From Bin87 sp965203985 (lineage in GTDB: Bacteria > Chloroflexota > Dehalococcoidia > Lucifugimonadales > UBA3495): 64,000 nucleotides of DNA. The DNA lies in assembly GCA_965203985.1 (NCBI GenBank), contig CBDBDS010000002.1:1-64000 (forward strand), given 5' to 3'. The first letter of the stretch is position 1; each line of letters opens with the position of its first letter. The position numbers and the translations under genes are program-made. The notes under the pieces were generated by a model that made no database searches, was not told where the DNA came from, and saw nothing but the letters and a program-made list of their open reading frames with translations. Shown here piece by piece: positions 48,286-56,409 of the stretch.

Positions 48286-49441
48286 GATTTCCACCCTTTG
48301 GCGCCGTGGCATTGTCGAATCTGCCCAGCCGGAAAAGCCCAATGTCGTGTTCGGTCTGGCCATGCTCCGCCAGATCGGCCATAATTTCGCCTACCACGCT
48401 GGTGAATTTAAACCCGTGCCCGGAGAACCCGGCGGCCACGGAGACCTGAGGATGATCGGGCAGCGTGTCGATGATGAAGTGCTCGTCAGGGGTGTTGGTG
48501 AACATGCAGGTCTTCAACGCCAGGGTCGGGCCGGCTGCTTCCGGGAAGTAACGCTCGGTGAACTGCCGCAGTGCCGCCTCGTCTCGGGCGTTGGGCTCCC
48601 GGTCCATGGTGTCCGGGTCCACCTGTTCGCGGAAGTGGTTGAACATGCCCAGCTTGAAGCCTGGTATGCCGTAGGACGGGAATCCGTAGAAACGACCCTC
48701 CTCGACCTCCATGCCGAAGCACGGGAAATTCTCCGGGCGGAAAAGCTCCGGGCGATAGGGCGCGAACCATCCCAGCACCTGCCGCTCGGGAATAGCGTGA
48801 GCAGCGACCTCGGGAGCGACCTTGCCGGCCCAGGCCCCGGCGGTGACCACCAGACGACGGGCTGAATAGGTGTCCTTGTCCGTGGCGACGACCACTCCGC
48901 CGCCCGCGGTGGGTTCCCAGCTGAGCGCGGCCTCGCGGCCGTGTACCGCGGCGCCGATCTCCAGTGCCGCAGAGACGTGACCGACAATGCACCGCTCGGA
49001 AAGCACGAAGCCGCCCTGCTGCTCGTAGAGCATTTCCGCTTCCTCAGGGAGTTGGTAACCGGGCCACTCCCGGTTCACCTCGGGACCACTGAGCATCCGG
49101 TAGGGGAGGTGGTGCTGCTTGACCGTTTCCAGGGACCCCTCAAGCAGTTGGCTGGCCCCGACGCCTCCCCGCACGCAGCCGGTGGTAATCAGCAGCTTTT
49201 CGCCGGTCACGTTCTCCATTTGATGCCAAAGCTCGTAGGCCCGGTAGAGCAACGGCACGTAAGACGGATCCTCGTGATAGGCCAGGCGGATCATCCGGCT
49301 GACACCATGGGAGGAGCCCATCTCGTTGGGGATGTCATACTGTTCGAGACCCAGCACCTTCCAGCCGCGCCGGGCCAGGTGATAAACGGCGGCACTCCCC
49401 ATGCCGCCGACACCGATCACTATTGCGTCAAACTCGCGCAT
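48278..49441 (-). CDS. FAD-dependent oxidoreductase, sarcosine oxidase/N-methyltryptophan oxidase-like
   Basis: 387 residues of the DAO family, monomeric sarcosine-oxidase type. FAD motif IVIGVGGMGSAAVYHLARRG at the start, GLEQYDIPNEMGSSHGVSRMIRLAYHED next, with the His of the flavin environment, and CMFTNTPDEHFIIDTLPDHPQVSVAAGFSGHGFKF in the C-terminal part, split over the conserved loop. The Cys is at the site of covalent FAD attachment in monomeric sarcosine oxidases. It oxidises a secondary or N-methyl amine. Same direction as the neighbouring catabolic genes. Confidence 0.88.
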   Translation of the reverse strand: MREFDAIVIGVGGMGSAAVYHLARRGWKVLGLEQYDIPNEMGSSHGVSRMIRLAYHEDPSYVPLLYRAYELWHQMENVTGEKLLITTGCVRGGVGASQLLEGSLETVKQHHLPYRMLSGPEVNREWPGYQLPEEAEMLYEQQGGFVLSERCIVGHVSAALEIGAAVHGREAALSWEPTAGGGVVVATDKDTYSARRLVVTAGAWAGKVAPEVAAHAIPERQVLGWFAPYRPELFRPENFPCFGMEVEEGRFYGFPSYGIPGFKLGMFNHFREQVDPDTMDREPNARDEAALRQFTERYFPEAAGPTLALKTCMFTNTPDEHFIIDTLPDHPQVSVAAGFSGHGFKFTSVVGEIMADLAEHGQTEHDIGLFRLGRFDNATAPKGGNHG

Positions 49442-49464
49442 TGCTTTTCCTGCCTGTTTTCCGG

Positions 49465-49484
49465 ATTCCCGCTTTCGCAGGAAT
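49465..49484. repeat. Near-palindromic dispersed repeat
   Basis: ATTCCCGC TTTC GCAGGAAT: an 8-bp stem with one mismatch and a 4-base loop, in the 63-bp gap between SMP-30 and oxidase genes. This GGATTCCCGC..GCGGGAATGAC type is a well-known palindrome dispersed in many genomes. Confidence 0.6.
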
Positions 49485-49504
49485 GACTCGGTGGGTTGCG
49501 GAAC

Positions 49505-50422
49505 CTACGCCCGGGGCAGCGGATTGCCCGGCGTGGTCATGCGCAGGCTGTACACTGAGGTACGCGCCGTGAACAGCATGGTGCGGAAGTCCGGGCCGCC
49601 GAAAGCGCAGTTGGCCGGTATCTCCGGGACCCGGATGATGCCCAGATGCTCGCCGGCTGGGGAGAAGACCCACACGCCGCCGGAACCGGTGCAATACACC
49701 CGGCCTTCCGCGTCCACCTTCATGCCGTCGGGCACTCCGTCCTCGGCGGAGGCCATGCTACCGAACATGCGACTATTGCTCAGGGAGCCGTCGGCCGCCA
49801 CGTCGTAGGCCTGGATGAACTGGTTCTGCTTGACCTCGCCGTCCCAATACTGGTCGGGCCGTTCGCCCAGCTTGCGGGTGTTGGACGCGTACAGCACCGT
49901 CTCGTCGGGAGAGAAAGCGATGCCGTTGGGGAAATCGATGTCGTGGGCGCATAGGTCAACGGTGCCGTCCGGATCGATCCGGTGGATGGTGCCGGGCCAC
50001 TCGATCTCCTGCTCCGCTTCCGGAACGCGGCCGCTCGGATTGGTGAAGTAGATGCTGCCGTCGCTGCGACAGACGATGTCGTTGGGGCGGTGGAAGCGCT
50101 TGCCGTCCCATCGATCAGCCACCACGTTGATGGTGCCGTCAGGCTCCATGCGCGTGATGCGCCGGTTGTCGCCCTCGCACATGAGCAGGCGACCCTGCAG
50201 GTCCAGGGTCATGCCGTTGGTGCCGCCGCTGGGCTCGCGAATGATGTCGGGCGTTCCACCGGCGGGAGACATGCGGTGGATCACGGGCGGTTCGCGCCGC
50301 AAGTCAACAAACAGCCAGTAGCCGTCGGGGTGCCACAGCGGCCCCTCAGTGAACACGAAGTCGGTGGCCAACTGCTGTGCTTCCTGGTCGGGTTCTACGA
50401 TTCCGGGCAGATATTCGGGCAT
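49505..50422 (-). CDS. SMP-30/gluconolactonase-like protein
   Basis: 305 residues, six-bladed beta-propeller of the SMP-30 family. Visible: FTEGPLWHPDGYWLFVDL (metal Glu), GGTNGMTLDLQGRLLMCEGDNRRI, HRPNDIVCRSDGSIYFTNP (metal Asn), FPNGIAFSPDETVLYASNT and PDGMKVDAEGRVYCTG (metal Asp). Expected to hydrolyse lactones. It lies downstream of the aminotransferase gene in a run of minus-strand catabolic genes. Confidence 0.88.
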   Translation of the reverse strand: MPEYLPGIVEPDQEAQQLATDFVFTEGPLWHPDGYWLFVDLRREPPVIHRMSPAGGTPDIIREPSGGTNGMTLDLQGRLLMCEGDNRRITRMEPDGTINVVADRWDGKRFHRPNDIVCRSDGSIYFTNPSGRVPEAEQEIEWPGTIHRIDPDGTVDLCAHDIDFPNGIAFSPDETVLYASNTRKLGERPDQYWDGEVKQNQFIQAYDVAADGSLSNSRMFGSMASAEDGVPDGMKVDAEGRVYCTGSGGVWVFSPAGEHLGIIRVPEIPANCAFGGPDFRTMLFTARTSVYSLRMTTPGNPLPRA

Positions 50423-50459
50423 GATGTGCCTCCTTGGCGAGGTGTAGGAGTGGCTGAGT

Positions 50460-51377
50460 TTAAGACGGCAGGTGAGCCAGGTACTGCTCGGCGAAGTCCA
50501 TGCCGACCAGGTCGCTGAACGCCGTCATCAGGCGCTCGGTCACCGGGCCCGGGACGCTGCCGTCGCCGACGGTGGCTCCATTGATCGCCGACACCGGGCA
50601 GATGCACAGGCTGGTGGAGGTCAGGAATGCTTCATCGGCGGTGTAGGCGTCGTACAAATCCAGGTCGCATTCGGCGGTGGCGAGGCCCAAACCGTCGGCC
50701 AACTCCAGGGTCTGGTTGCGGGTAACCCCCTCCAACACGTACTGGGACTTGGGCGTCATCACCGCGCCGTCCTTGACCAGGAACACGTTGCTGCCGCGAC
50801 CCTCGGTGAGGTTGCCGAACTCGTCCAGCAGGATGGCCCAGGCGTCGGGATCCTCACCATGCACCTCAAGCTCGCCCATGATGAGGTTGAGGTAGTTGTG
50901 GGTCTTGGCGCGGGGGCTGAGGAACCGGGGAGGGATGCGGGCCACCGACGGGGTGCTAATGCGGGCGCCGTCCCGATACAGCGGAGCGCGGGCGGCGAAG
51001 GGTATGGCGTGGCTCTCGATGATGATGGTGGGCCGAGGGCCACCGGAGCGATTCGCTCCCTCCACGCCGCGACTGATGCGCTGCATCACCCACATGTCCT
51101 GACCGGCCGGAAGCATCGGGTGATTGTGCGCGACCACGGCCTCGGTGGCCTCGGTCATCTCCTCCTTGCTCATGCCCACGTCGATGCGCAGGTAGCGGAG
51201 GGAGTTGTACAGGCGGTCGATGTGGCGGTCCAGCCGGAAGGTCTTGCCGCCAAAGGTACGGGTCGCGTCGAACACTGCGTCGCCGTACAGGAAGCCGCGG
51301 TCGTAAATCGACAGGGCAACCTGGCTGGCCGGGGTCATTTCACCGTTGAAATAGACGATCATTTCGTCTGCCATCAT
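50460..51377 (-). CDS. Class IV aminotransferase (branched-chain/D-amino-acid type)
   Basis: PLP-dependent, about 305 residues. Two ATGs at 51377 and 51374 follow GGGAG; an upstream TTG is less likely. Landmarks: YFNGEMTPASQVALSIYDRGFLYGDAVFDATRTF split over the fold-type IV opening, then KTHNYLNLIMGELEVHG with the PLP Lys (AKTHNYLN), GRGSNVFLVKDG, LEGVTRNQTLELA, and EAFLTSTSLCICPVSAING. Branched-chain or aminodeoxychorismate-lyase-like activity cannot be separated by eye. Confidence 0.85.
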   Translation of the reverse strand: MMADEMIVYFNGEMTPASQVALSIYDRGFLYGDAVFDATRTFGGKTFRLDRHIDRLYNSLRYLRIDVGMSKEEMTEATEAVVAHNHPMLPAGQDMWVMQRISRGVEGANRSGGPRPTIIIESHAIPFAARAPLYRDGARISTPSVARIPPRFLSPRAKTHNYLNLIMGELEVHGEDPDAWAILLDEFGNLTEGRGSNVFLVKDGAVMTPKSQYVLEGVTRNQTLELADGLGLATAECDLDLYDAYTADEAFLTSTSLCICPVSAINGATVGDGSVPGPVTERLMTAFSDLVGMDFAEQYLAHLPS

Positions 51378-51421
51378 CAGAACTCCCAATTCATCCTGTC
51401 AATGCTGTGCATCGATGTAAG

Positions 51422-52324
51422 TCAGGCATCTTTCCGCTGTACCTGGAACCCGGCTTCCTCTTCCATCGGCAATACGATGGCCGCGCTATCCAGGTCTCCC
51501 AGTCCCTGCTCAACCGCTTCCGACAGAAGACGGTAGGCCAGATCACCGGCGGCGATCGGTGTCCCCAGGTCGCGGGCCATCTCCTGGATGAGCCCCAGAT
51601 CTTTGAGGAATACCCGAAGTTGAGTGCGTACGCCTTCGAAGTCGCGGTCAAGCATGGCCGGGGCGTTTCGTCCCAGGAGAAAGCTCTGACCCCACCCCGA
51701 ATTGACCAGCTCGAAAACCAGCGCCGGGTCCGCGCCGGACTTCGCCCCCAACAGCATCGCCTCGGCGGCGGCGACCATGTGCACGCCGACCAGCAGTTGG
51801 TTCACCAGCTTGGCGGCGGTGCCGGAACCCGTGGGACCTACATGCCGCACAACTGCGCCCATCACATCGAACAGAGGCTGGGCTGCCGCGTAGGCTTCGG
51901 CCGGGCCGCCGACCATGATGGTCAGGGTGCCATCGGTAGCCCGCTCGGTGCCGCCGCTGATGGGAGCGTCGAGGAACATGGCGCCACGCTTTTCAGCAGC
52001 TTCGGCGCAGGCCTTCGAGGTCGCAGCGCCAACGGTGCTGTGATCGACTATGATCTGCCCGGGGCGGGCGTTGGGCAGCGCGCCATCGTTTCCGAGAAGA
52101 ACCGCCTCGCAGGTCGCCACGTCGGGCAGGCAGGCCAGCACGATATCACAATTGGCCATGACCTCCACGGTGGAAGTCGCAGCAGTGGCCCCGGCGTCAG
52201 CAATCTGGCGCACCTTCTCCTGGCTCCGGTTATGAACCGTCAGGTCATAGCCCGCGCGCAGCAGGTTGTAGGACATGGGGAGCCCCATGCGCCCCAGGCC
52301 GATAAAACCGATTTTTTCAGCCAA
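51422..52324 (-). CDS. NAD(P)-dependent beta-hydroxyacid dehydrogenase family (3-hydroxyisobutyrate dehydrogenase-like)
   Basis: 300 residues. NAD motif GFIGLGRMGLPMSYNLLRAG; substrate-binding DAPISGGTERATDGTLTIMVGG; the catalytic lysine segment GSGTAAKLVNQLLVG; and the C-terminal helix EDLG-like FLKDLGLIQEMARDLG. The family includes 3-hydroxyisobutyrate and tartronate semialdehyde reductases, the latter linking to glyoxylate/sugar-acid metabolism. Same strand as the adjacent class IV aminotransferase, so they may be cotranscribed. Confidence 0.88.
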   Translation of the reverse strand: MAEKIGFIGLGRMGLPMSYNLLRAGYDLTVHNRSQEKVRQIADAGATAATSTVEVMANCDIVLACLPDVATCEAVLLGNDGALPNARPGQIIVDHSTVGAATSKACAEAAEKRGAMFLDAPISGGTERATDGTLTIMVGGPAEAYAAAQPLFDVMGAVVRHVGPTGSGTAAKLVNQLLVGVHMVAAAEAMLLGAKSGADPALVFELVNSGWGQSFLLGRNAPAMLDRDFEGVRTQLRVFLKDLGLIQEMARDLGTPIAAGDLAYRLLSEAVEQGLGDLDSAAIVLPMEEEAGFQVQRKDA

Positions 52325-52328
52325 GTTG

Positions 52329-52715
52329 TCAGCTCCTCAAACGGGGTTCGTTGGCTACGGCAAGCAGGCGGGCAACAAAACCGCGCGCTCTTGGCCGGTA
52401 TCTGGCTATCCTGCCGTCACTCATCTGACCGTGGTAAAAATGGTTGTGAAACCGTTCCATAACGTCAAATTCGGTGAGCCAATGAGACGCGCCGGGAGCG
52501 TTAGGCAGTCGCTTGGCAACCCTCTTCAGCGCGCCATGACTATCGTAAGGCCATCCGTTTCGCAAGGCGACGGCTATCAGAGCGTGAGCGACCGCGCCCC
52601 ACAGCATTTCCGCTCCTTTCATCGGTTTACCAGCGGCGAATTCGACATCCGCTTCGTCCAGCAATTCCGGCGCCAGTTCAACGTGTTCCCGCAGCGACAA
52701 CGTTGGAGTAGTCAT
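52329..52715 (-). CDS. Small PaREP1/HEPN-like protein A
   Basis: 128 residues, all-helical. The central pattern LLDEADVEFAAGKPMKGAEMLWGAVAHALIAVA, read in two halves, is typical of PaREP1/HEPN-type proteins. ERFHNHFYHGQM gives an R-x6-H arrangement like the HEPN RNase motif. It lies 5 bp downstream of a related gene and 5 bp upstream of the dehydrogenase. HEPN domains act as RNases in toxin-antitoxin and defence systems, but the PaREP1 subset is uncharacterised. Confidence 0.6.
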   Translation of the reverse strand: MTTPTLSLREHVELAPELLDEADVEFAAGKPMKGAEMLWGAVAHALIAVALRNGWPYDSHGALKRVAKRLPNAPGASHWLTEFDVMERFHNHFYHGQMSDGRIARYRPRARGFVARLLAVANEPRLRS

Positions 52716-52719
52716 CGGG

Positions 52720-53082
52720 TCACTCCGTCAGACGCTCCACTTCGCTGACGAACTCCCGCACCACCCGAAGCATACGGTGGCTGTCGCCATCCTCCCAGAC
52801 GAAACGGCCATAGTGAACCTTCTCGGGATAGCCTTCTGCGGCAGCGTATGAACTCAGCAGAATATCGCCGACATGCTCATCCATTTTGGCAATTTTCTCC
52901 ACCACCGGGTAGAGGTCATCGCCGTCATAATCCCAGCCCTTTTTGGCGGCGACGGACTTCAGAGCATGGAGCATTGCCGCCCGCAGGTTTTCGGTAGCCG
53001 CCAGCGCGTTGGCGTTCTCAAACTCCCGGTCGGCGGCGTCCAGGTAGTCCTGAGCGGTTTTCAATTGCTTTTCCGTTTGCAT
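52720..53082 (-). CDS. Small PaREP1/HEPN-like protein B
   Basis: 120 residues, related in layout to the next gene: YLDAADREFENANALAATENLRAAMLHALKSVA in two helices and KKGWDYDGDDL. The later position has YPEKVHYGRF without the Arg of the HEPN motif, so this copy may be inactive or serve as partner or antitoxin-like subunit. Ends 5 bp from protein A. Promoter not evident in the 68 bp upstream. Confidence 0.5.
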   Translation of the reverse strand: MQTEKQLKTAQDYLDAADREFENANALAATENLRAAMLHALKSVAAKKGWDYDGDDLYPVVEKIAKMDEHVGDILLSSYAAAEGYPEKVHYGRFVWEDGDSHRMLRVVREFVSEVERLTE

Positions 53083-53149
53083 CCCAACATTCCTTCTGAA
53101 CTATGCCGTGTGATCAGCATAGCGCAAGGATATAACCGGGGCAACGCGG

Positions 53150-53944
53150 TTACCAGATCAGCCCCTCTGCGATTGCGGCCGCTTCCACCAGGTCCCATCC
53201 GTCTTCGATGCCGGGCAGCAGGCGGTCACAAGCCTCGGCCTTGAGCACCGCCCGACCGACCTCGTCGCTGTCGTCCACCGACACCAACGCCGCCGTCACC
53301 TGGGCAGCCTCAGCAGGATCCACTTCGGGCCGGGCGGTGAAGCAGCAGTGGCTGTAGCCGGGGCTGCTCCAGAACACTTTCAGTTCGTCGGTGTTGATGC
53401 CGTGCCGCTCGCCCAGGGTTTCAAATGAACGGGCGCTGATGGCCCCCGCGTCGTAGTTACGGTTCAGCACCTGGAGGGCCACGTCAACCTGGTCCGAGCC
53501 GTGCTGCTGGTTGCGTTGATCGTAAAAGTCTGCGGCCGCCAGCGTGCGGTTCGGATGGATTCCCATCTGCTTGAGGAAATAGACCGGCAGCAGACCGGCT
53601 TCCACCGAGTCCCGGGCCGCAAAAGCAAAACGGGTGCCGGGCAGGTCTTCCACGGTGTCAATCGCGGAATCGGCGCGGCTGATGAACCTGGTGGTGAAAC
53701 CGATGTCAACATCGCGCAGAGCTAGCACCGGCGCTCCGTCGGGCAGGGCGCGGCGCATCTTGACGTGGGACAGCGGGCCGTTCCACGCTAGGTTGATTTC
53801 CCCGCGTGTAAAGGCGTCCACCATCTCGTCGTAGCCGGAATAGAGCACCCAATCGAACTCAACGCCGTTGCGGCGGAACACCGTTTCCAGCGCGCGGCAA
53901 AGGTCGAGGTGTGCCGGGGAACCTGTTGCGCCCATTCGGATCAT
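53150..53944 (-). CDS. PhnD-like phosphate/phosphonate-binding protein without signal peptide
   Basis: 264 residues from the ATG at 53944, which follows a strong AGGAGGTGATCC. Periplasmic-binding-protein type II fold: FRRNGVEFDWVLYSGYDEMVDAFTRGEINLAWNGP, read as two motifs, then FAFAARDSVEAGLLPVYFLKQMG and VFWSSPGYSHCCFTA, all in the PhnD/SsuA-like order. No signal peptide or lipobox is seen and no ABC transporter genes are adjacent, so it may be a cytoplasmic sensor or enzyme-like binding protein. Confidence 0.72.
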   Translation of the reverse strand: MIRMGATGSPAHLDLCRALETVFRRNGVEFDWVLYSGYDEMVDAFTRGEINLAWNGPLSHVKMRRALPDGAPVLALRDVDIGFTTRFISRADSAIDTVEDLPGTRFAFAARDSVEAGLLPVYFLKQMGIHPNRTLAAADFYDQRNQQHGSDQVDVALQVLNRNYDAGAISARSFETLGERHGINTDELKVFWSSPGYSHCCFTARPEVDPAEAAQVTAALVSVDDSDEVGRAVLKAEACDRLLPGIEDGWDLVEAAAIAEGLIW

Positions 53945-54058
53945 CGGATCACCTCCTGTGTTGGTGAGTTCTTCCGGGCCTGCCGCCAGATTCGGCCTAT
54001 GGTTGAGGCGCAGTCTATCACCGGCCCCCGGCGTCGCCAATCATCGGCGCCGGCGTGC

Positions 54059-55594
54059 TCACTTTCCTAGCTCGGCCCGCTCCCGCGCGCTGGCCCGCAT
54101 AAGCACGGCAGGCACGATGGCCGCCAAGGCGATAATCCCGGCAACGCGGTAGAAAGAGTGGAACAGGTCGAGGCTGGCGTTTTGCAGCGTCTGCTGATAC
54201 TCGGCGAAAGCCTGCGCCCGTGCCGCCGCGTCCAGGCCGGGCGTCACCAGCGGTGAGGGAGTCGCCGTGATAATAGCGAGCATTTCGTTGATGCCCCAGG
54301 CGGACAGCGCCGCCATCCCCAGGGTCATTCCCAGCATACGGGCCACGACAATCATCGACGCGGCCACGGCCCGGTAGTCCGGCGGCGCGGCGGCGATGGC
54401 CCGGTGCATCAGCGGCGCGATTACCAGGCCGAACCCGGCGCCGGCGATTACCATATCCACCGTCAAGAGTGGCTCCGCGATCTCAATTTGCCACCCACTG
54501 AGGCGGAACATACCCAACGCAACCAGGCCCAGACCGGGAAGGGCGATCCAGCGAGCATCCAGCCAGCGCAGCAGCAATCCGCCCAACGCGGCGCACACGG
54601 GGATGGTTGCCGTCATGCGGAGCAGCCACAAGGCGGCGGTAAAGGAGTCCACCGGCCGACCCGGGACATCCATTACGGTATTGGCCATAATCACCGTGGT
54701 GGCCATGGCGATGATCAGAGCAATTCCCACCAGCAGTTGGGATACGTTGGCAGTCACGAACGCGCCGGCTCCAAACAGCGCGGCGGATAAAAGCGGCTGC
54801 GCCGTCCGCCGATGCAGAAGGATCAGGCCGCCAACCGACAGCCCAACCCCGCCGAGCAGCCACCAGGGTGTCCAGGAAGAGAGCCGGACCAGCCCTTCGT
54901 GCGCTGCGGCAAGACACAGTAGCGCCAGCGCGACAGTGAGAACCATCGCTCCCCGGTAGTCCATGCGCGCGCCGTCAAACCGACGCTCGGAGAGGAAGAT
55001 CAGCGCCGCCGCAATCGTCGCCGCCTGCGGCACGTTCAGCCAGAATATGGCGCGCCATCCCCACAGTTCGATCACCGCTCCGCCGTAGGCCGGCCCAAGC
55101 ATGCTTCCGGCCTCCGCGGCGCCAGCCACGATGCCCAGGGCCAGACCCCGTTGGGCTGGGGTGACCAAAGTGGCGGCGATGGCCAGGCTCACCGGCACCA
55201 CCCCTCCACCCCCGATGGCCTGGATCACGCGGGCGGCGATTATCTGGTGCAGAGGCTCCAGGTTCCCGTTGAGCCACTCCCATTGTCCTGACAACGCCAC
55301 CAGCGTTGTGCCGACCCCGAAAATTGCCAGGGAGACCAAGTACAGGCGCCGGTAGCCGTGCACATCGGCCAACCGGCCCAACAGCGGCATTGCCGCGGTG
55401 TAACCCAGCAGGTAAGCGGTTACCACCCAGATCACCGATTCCAGCCTAAGAATCGGGATCTTGAGATCGGCCATGATCGCGGGCAGCGCCGTGATCACCA
55501 CCGTTTGGTCCAGCGCCGTCACGAACGTGCCCGCCGCAACGACTCCTACCAGGACCCACGGCGACAACCTTGGTCGAGTGAACGCCGCGAACAC
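54059..55594 (-). CDS. DHA2-family MFS efflux transporter (P55-like)
   Basis: 511 residues with about 14 hydrophobic spans, the DHA2 (QacA/EmrB) layout. ALDQTVVITALPAI is motif D of the family and GRLADVHGYRRLYLVSL is motif A. A GTG at 55594 is the only clear initiator. It follows an LprG/LppX-like lipoprotein by 26 bp; in mycobacteria lprG and the MFS transporter p55 (Rv1411c-Rv1410c) form one operon that moves lipids/glycolipids. Drug efflux is the general alternative. Confidence 0.85.
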   Translation of the reverse strand: MFAAFTRPRLSPWVLVGVVAAGTFVTALDQTVVITALPAIMADLKIPILRLESVIWVVTAYLLGYTAAMPLLGRLADVHGYRRLYLVSLAIFGVGTTLVALSGQWEWLNGNLEPLHQIIAARVIQAIGGGGVVPVSLAIAATLVTPAQRGLALGIVAGAAEAGSMLGPAYGGAVIELWGWRAIFWLNVPQAATIAAALIFLSERRFDGARMDYRGAMVLTVALALLCLAAAHEGLVRLSSWTPWWLLGGVGLSVGGLILLHRRTAQPLLSAALFGAGAFVTANVSQLLVGIALIIAMATTVIMANTVMDVPGRPVDSFTAALWLLRMTATIPVCAALGGLLLRWLDARWIALPGLGLVALGMFRLSGWQIEIAEPLLTVDMVIAGAGFGLVIAPLMHRAIAAAPPDYRAVAASMIVVARMLGMTLGMAALSAWGINEMLAIITATPSPLVTPGLDAAARAQAFAEYQQTLQNASLDLFHSFYRVAGIIALAAIVPAVLMRASARERAELGK

Positions 55595-55620
55595 TTGCGT
55601 CGGCAGCCCGGTCCCGAGGA

Positions 55621-56409
55621 TTATCCGCCGCTCAGGTCGATAAACTGCTCGGGAGGAACGATGCTCACCGGCTCTCCGATGTCCGTGAGCAGAATCGTGC
55701 GTCGGGTGTCCGGAGAGTCAAACTCGCCGGCCGCGCCTGATGCGCTGAGCCGTCGCAGCAGCTTCTGATCGGTGTCGGTCCAGATCTCGATACTCAGGGA
55801 TTCGTTAGCAGACGGTGCGATGGGGAGCCAGCCCATGGCGGAGGCCGGCGCGTCACCCCTAATGCGGTACGTCGCAACGTCGTCCAATATCTCCTCGCCG
55901 ACCAGATCAGGGTTTTCCAAGGCGTCGACGAGATCAGCGATAATATGCTGAAGGCGATTTACCGACACCGGGGCCGATTGAGGTGATTGCTTGAACCACA
56001 ATCCTGATATTGGCTCAGTCGAGTAATATCCCCCCGGCGTGATGATGGCGCGCACCTGGACGTAGGAGCCGGTTTCGTAATCCGCATCGGGGCCGCTCAC
56101 CAGATACGCGTCGATGGACAGTTCTGCCCCGGCGTCAGCGTCCCACGTCCCGGAAATTTCGGTAATCCTGGCGCTGAAGGCGGGGAGGTACATGCTTCCG
56201 ACTTCGTGGCGCACCCGGAACGTGGCCGACTGAACTGTACGCAGGTTGGCCGCGGTTTCCGCTAACAACGCCACAGGGTCCGGGACCGGCGTAGGCGTGG
56301 GCAATGATACGGCCGGAGCTTCGCCGCCGCACGCCGACACAGCCCAGACGATCCCGACGAGCGCAGCCAGGGACAAACTGCGTTTGGCCGCTTTCAGCGC
56401 GTGGACCAA
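55621..56409 (-). CDS. LprG/LppX-like lipoprotein
   Basis: About 262 residues. Start probably TTG at 56409, overlapping the preceding gene by 16 bp; no ATG fits. Signal segment SLAALVGIVWAVSACGG carries lipobox VSAC. Mature part: Thr/Pro linker, ETAANLRTVQSATFRVRHEV, then ISGTWDADAGAELSIDAYLV, YYSTEPISGLWFKQSPQ and ALENPDLVGEEILDDVATYRI, the order of the LppX_LprAFG fold that binds triacylated lipids in a hydrophobic pocket. Next gene on the strand is the DHA2 transporter. Confidence 0.72.
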   Translation of the reverse strand: MVHALKAAKRSLSLAALVGIVWAVSACGGEAPAVSLPTPTPVPDPVALLAETAANLRTVQSATFRVRHEVGSMYLPAFSARITEISGTWDADAGAELSIDAYLVSGPDADYETGSYVQVRAIITPGGYYSTEPISGLWFKQSPQSAPVSVNRLQHIIADLVDALENPDLVGEEILDDVATYRIRGDAPASAMGWLPIAPSANESLSIEIWTDTDQKLLRRLSASGAAGEFDSPDTRRTILLTDIGEPVSIVPPEQFIDLSGG

